Assembly: GCA_049802235.1 (NCBI GenBank)
Contig: JBARMB010000107.1
Span: 62,001-126,000 of the forward strand
Reading direction: 5' to 3'
DNA length: 64,000 nt
Source of the DNA: VBDM01 sp049802235
GTDB lineage: Bacteria > Pseudomonadota > Gammaproteobacteria > Burkholderiales > SG8-39
Shown: piece after piece, positions 61,655 through 64,000 of the stretch
Layout: each line of letters starts with the position of its first letter
How positions within the stretch are numbered: the stretch's first letter is position 1
Translations under genes and position numbers: made by a program
The notes under the pieces: generated by a model
What the model was told of the DNA's origin: nothing
Seen by the model: the letters and a program-made list of their open reading frames with translations, nothing else
Databases searched by the model: none

Positions 61655-63268
61655 TTACGCGCTGTCGTAGGTGCGGATGTCCCGATCCTTGGTTTCCGTC
61701 AGGAACAGCGCGCCGACGATCAGCGTCATCACCGCGACGACGATGGGGTACCACAGCCCGTAATAGATGTCGCCCGTTGCCGCCACCATGGCGGTGGCGG
61801 TGAGCGGCAGCATGCCGCCGAACCAGCCGTTGCCGATGTGGTAAGGCAGCGACATCGACGTATAGCGGATCCGCGTCGGGAACAGCTCGACGAGGAACGC
61901 CGCGATCGGTCCGTACACCATCGTCACGTAAATCACCATGATGACCAGAATCAGGAGCGTCATCCCGTAGTTCACCTGCGACTTGTCGGCATTGCCGGGA
62001 TAGCCGGCCGCCTTCAGCGTCTCGGTGAGCTTCTTCTCGTCCCAGCCCTCGATCTGGACGGCGTTGACCGTGGTCACCACCGACTTGCCCGCAATGGCCG
62101 GAACCGACTTGAAGCTCAGGCCCTGCTTGGTCATGTAGTCCTTGGCCCGGTCGCAGTCGCTGAACGTGCTCCACGGTCCCACGAACAGGTGGAACTCGCA
62201 GTCGGTGGCGGCAACGGTGATCTGGGTCTTCGCCTGGAACGCCTCCAGCGCCGGGTTGACGTAGTGGGTCAGTCCGTGGAACAGCGGGAAGTACGTGAGC
62301 GCGGCAATCAGGCAGCCCGCGAGGATGATCTTCAGCCGCCCGATCTTGTCCGAGAGCCAGCCGAAAAAGATGAAGCCCGGCGTGCCGATGATCAGCGACG
62401 CCCCGATCAGCGTATAGGTCGTTACGTAGTCGAGCTTCAGCGTGATCAGCATGAAGAACAGCGCGTAGAACTGGCCCGTGTACCAAACCACGCCCTGGCC
62501 GGCGGTGGCGCCGATCAGCGCGAGCAGCACGTACTTGTTGTTCGGATACTTCAAGAAGCTGTCGGTGAGCGGCGCCTTCGACCCCTTGCCTTCTTCCTTC
62601 ATCTTGCGGAAGATCGGCGACTCCTGCAGCTTCAGCCGGATGTACACCGAGAACGCCAGCAGAATCAGGGTTACCCAGAAGGGGATGCGCCAGCCCCAGT
62701 TCGCAAATTCCTTGGCATCCATGACTTCGCGGCAGGCTCCGATGATCACCAGCGCGAGCAGCAAGCCCAGCGTGGCGGTCGTCTGGATCCAGCTGGTGTC
62801 ATACCCGCGCCGGTCGTGCGCGGCGTGCTCGGCAACGTAAGTTGCCGCCCCGCCGTACTCGCCGCCGAGCGCCAGGCCCTGCAGCAAGCGCAGCGTCACC
62901 ATCAGAACGGGCGCCGCCCAGCCGATAGTCGCGTAGGTCGGCAACAGCCCGACCGCGAAGGTCGAGGCGCCCATGACGACGATCGTGATCAGGAACGTAT
63001 ACTTGCGCCCCACCAGATCGCCGACGCGGCCGAATAGGAGCGCGCCGAAGGGGCGGACCAGGAAGCCGGCGGCGTAAGCAGCGAACGCCGATAGCAGCGC
63101 CGCCGTAGCATTGCCCGGAGGAAAGAACAGTACCGCAAAGAAGGGCGCCAGTACCGCGTACAGATAAAAGTCGTACCATTCGAAAACCGTTCCGAGTGAA
63201 GACGCGAATATGACCCGTTTTTCCTCGGTACTGAAGTCCGGGTGCGTTGCGGCAGCTGCTGTCGACAT
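61655..63268 (-). CDS. MFS transporter, metabolite:H+ symporter (MHS) type with large extra loop
   Basis: 537 residues, ~100 more than typical MHS proteins. Start VIFASSLGTVFEWYDFYLYA and the motif FGRVGDLVGRKYTFL (loop 2-3) define the MHS group (proline, citrate, ketoglutarate symporters). The excess is a hydrophilic segment ~332-433 between helices in the C-terminal half, including Cys357 and Cys372, which could form a disulfide if it faces the periplasm. AAGGAGAGG precedes the ATG. Upstream, four phased half-sites suggest control by an OmpR-family regulator. Substrate unknown. Confidence 0.9.
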   Translation of the reverse strand: MSTAAAATHPDFSTEEKRVIFASSLGTVFEWYDFYLYAVLAPFFAVLFFPPGNATAALLSAFAAYAAGFLVRPFGALLFGRVGDLVGRKYTFLITIVVMGASTFAVGLLPTYATIGWAAPVLMVTLRLLQGLALGGEYGGAATYVAEHAAHDRRGYDTSWIQTTATLGLLLALVIIGACREVMDAKEFANWGWRIPFWVTLILLAFSVYIRLKLQESPIFRKMKEEGKGSKAPLTDSFLKYPNNKYVLLALIGATAGQGVVWYTGQFYALFFMLITLKLDYVTTYTLIGASLIIGTPGFIFFGWLSDKIGRLKIILAGCLIAALTYFPLFHGLTHYVNPALEAFQAKTQITVAATDCEFHLFVGPWSTFSDCDRAKDYMTKQGLSFKSVPAIAGKSVVTTVNAVQIEGWDEKKLTETLKAAGYPGNADKSQVNYGMTLLILVIMVIYVTMVYGPIAAFLVELFPTRIRYTSMSLPYHIGNGWFGGMLPLTATAMVAATGDIYYGLWYPIVVAVMTLIVGALFLTETKDRDIRTYDSA

Positions 63269-63383
63269 GACCTCTCCTTGTTTTTAGATGGAATCCCGCG
63301 CTGTCCTCGCGCGAAGCGCCAATCCCCTCCACAGAGCGAAAGCCCCGTGCCTTTTGGTAGCGCATGCAGTGTGCCGTGCCTAA

Positions 63384-63421
63384 CTTACCTGGAACTGACG
63401 CGAACCTTACACGAATCTTAC
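63384..63421. promoter_or_regulatory. Phased four-half-site operator (CTTAC repeats, 11-bp period)
   Basis: CTTAC at 63384, CTGAC at 63395, CTTAC at 63406 and CTTAC at 63417: four half-sites each exactly 11 bp apart (minus strand GTAAG). This is the layout bound by OmpR/PhoB-type response regulators as tandem dimers. It lies 116 bp upstream of the MFS start and 75 bp after the sensor-kinase stop. Confidence 0.6.
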
Positions 63422-63441
63422 TTTGGACCAGACACACCGGA

Positions 63442-63463
63442 CTGAAATACGTTTTTATTTCAG
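63442..63463 (-). terminator. AT-rich hairpin downstream of the sensor-kinase gene
   Basis: Perfect 8-bp stem CTGAAATA (63442-63449) / TATTTCAG (63456-63463), loop CGTTTT. It is weak as a terminator because it has no T-run after it on the minus strand. Confidence 0.3.
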
Positions 63464-63495
63464 ATTGTTATGGACTAGGCCTGCTGCGGCCGTGA

Positions 63496-64000
63496 TTACG
63501 CCGCGCGCCTGATTTGTTCGGGTGAGCCGTTTGTCCGCTGAAAAGCAATCCGGACCAATGTGCCGGTCTCGTTTGGATTGCTCTCAAGGGTGACGCGGGC
63601 GCGATGCAAATCGGCGATCGCCCTCACGATCGCCAGCCCCAGTCCGGTGCCCTCCGTGCCGGTGCCCAGCACGCGGTAGAACCGCTCGAACACCATCGCC
63701 CGGTCGGAGGTTCCGATCCCGATTCCGTTGTCCTCGACTTCCAGCAGGGCCTGCTCGGCCCGCGCCAAAACGCGCACGGTGACGGTCCCGCCTTCATTTG
63801 TATACCGAATCGCGTTGTCCACGACATTGTTGAGCAGTTCTCGCAACAGCAGGTTGTTGCCCTCGATCTCGCATGATTCATGGGGAGCGTCGAAACCCAG
63901 GTCAAGACCCTTTTCCATCGCGCGGGCCACCCACTCGCGGGTCGTTTCCCGTGCCACCGCAATCAAATCGAGAGGCTCAGTTTGCGGCGGCACGTCGGCA
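63496..64000 (-). CDS. Sensor histidine kinase, C-terminal part (5' end outside the window)
   Basis: About 168 residues visible, entering from the right edge. It contains the N box (LLRELLNNVVDNAIRYTNEGG), G1 (VEDNGIGIG), F box (FERFYRV) and G2 (GTEGTGLGLAIVRAIADLH), the HATPase_c domain of an OmpR-partner kinase (TctE/QseC-like). The H-box, HAMP and sensor domain are outside. It is probably preceded by its response-regulator gene. Its likely regulator may bind the phased repeats at 63384-63421 and control the adjacent transporter. Confidence 0.88.
   Translation of the reverse strand, partial: ADVPPQTEPLDLIAVARETTREWVARAMEKGLDLGFDAPHESCEIEGNNLLLRELLNNVVDNAIRYTNEGGTVTVRVLARAEQALLEVEDNGIGIGTSDRAMVFERFYRVLGTGTEGTGLGLAIVRAIADLHRARVTLESNPNETGTLVRIAFQRTNGSPEQIRRAA

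Overview
The window is a gene-dense, high-GC chromosomal segment that reads as a betaproteobacterium. The main pointers are a betaproteobacterial-type Gram-negative porin, Coq7-type plus UbiH-type ubiquinone hydroxylases, lptD next to an amgK/murU pair, the hemA-prfA-prmC-grxD cluster, and argH divergent from an AlgZ/AlgR-like pair followed by hemC-hemD-hemX-hemY. The family or genus cannot be fixed from this sequence. No phage, insertion sequence, CRISPR array or rRNA was seen; almost everything is core housekeeping.

Layout. 0-5 kb: the 5' part of argC, rplM-rpsI with a strong promoter and terminator, a probable ~107 nt small RNA in the rplM/osmC gap, an OsmC-like protein, a BamE-like lipoprotein, coq7 and a porin. 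4.9-11.2 kb (minus strand): rpe, an FAD-linked oxidase, then trpE-trpG-trpD-trpC, preceded by a promoter and an 11-residue leader peptide with four Trp codons (a trp attenuator). 11-15.4 kb: apaG, a tiny membrane protein, mltA, dsbC, a UbiH-family hydroxylase and a decayed panE fragment. 15.4-26.7 kb (plus strand): tRNA-Met, miaB-phoH-ybeY-corC-lnt, glyQ-glyS-gmhB-plsC, a YgjP-like metallopeptidase and gloA. 26.7-33 kb (minus strand): a conserved hypothetical, then lptD-surA-pdxA-ksgA (listed in transcription order). 33-43.3 kb (plus strand): amgK-murU-pepP-ubiH, dusB-fis-purH-pagP-purD-hemF. 43.3-50 kb: an aldo/keto reductase and the algZ-algR-hemC-hemD-hemX-hemY run (minus strand). 50-54 kb: argH, a soluble Ser/Thr kinase fused to a cyclic-nucleotide-binding domain, and a fructosamine-kinase-like protein. 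54-57.7 kb (minus strand): hemA-prfA-prmC-grxD. 57.8-61.3 kb: a four-gene ABC importer. 61.4-64 kb: tRNA-Phe, a large MHS-type MFS transporter, and the 3' part of a sensor kinase.

Pathways represented: tryptophan (trpE,G,D,C), tetrapyrrole (hemA,C,D,F plus hemX,Y), ubiquinone hydroxylation (coq7 and two UbiH-like enzymes), outer-membrane biogenesis (lptD, surA, lnt, pagP, gmhB, porin), cell-wall recycling (amgK, murU, mltA) and translation/RNA maturation (rplM, rpsI, glyQS, prfA, prmC, miaB, ybeY, ksgA, dusB).

The least ordinary features are non-coding. (1) Four ~85 bp hairpin elements built from 7-bp units (GTGAATC/GTAAATC and their complement) fill the junctions ybeY/corC, gmhB/plsC, amgK/murU and fis/purH. 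They often supply the upstream stop codon, and they end 3-8 nt before a downstream start that has no Shine-Dalgarno sequence. (2) A predicted minus-strand sRNA exposes CUCCUCC in a hairpin loop, an anti-Shine-Dalgarno architecture. (3) There is a trp leader. (4) An array of four half-sites at exact 11-bp spacing lies between the sensor kinase and the MFS transporter.
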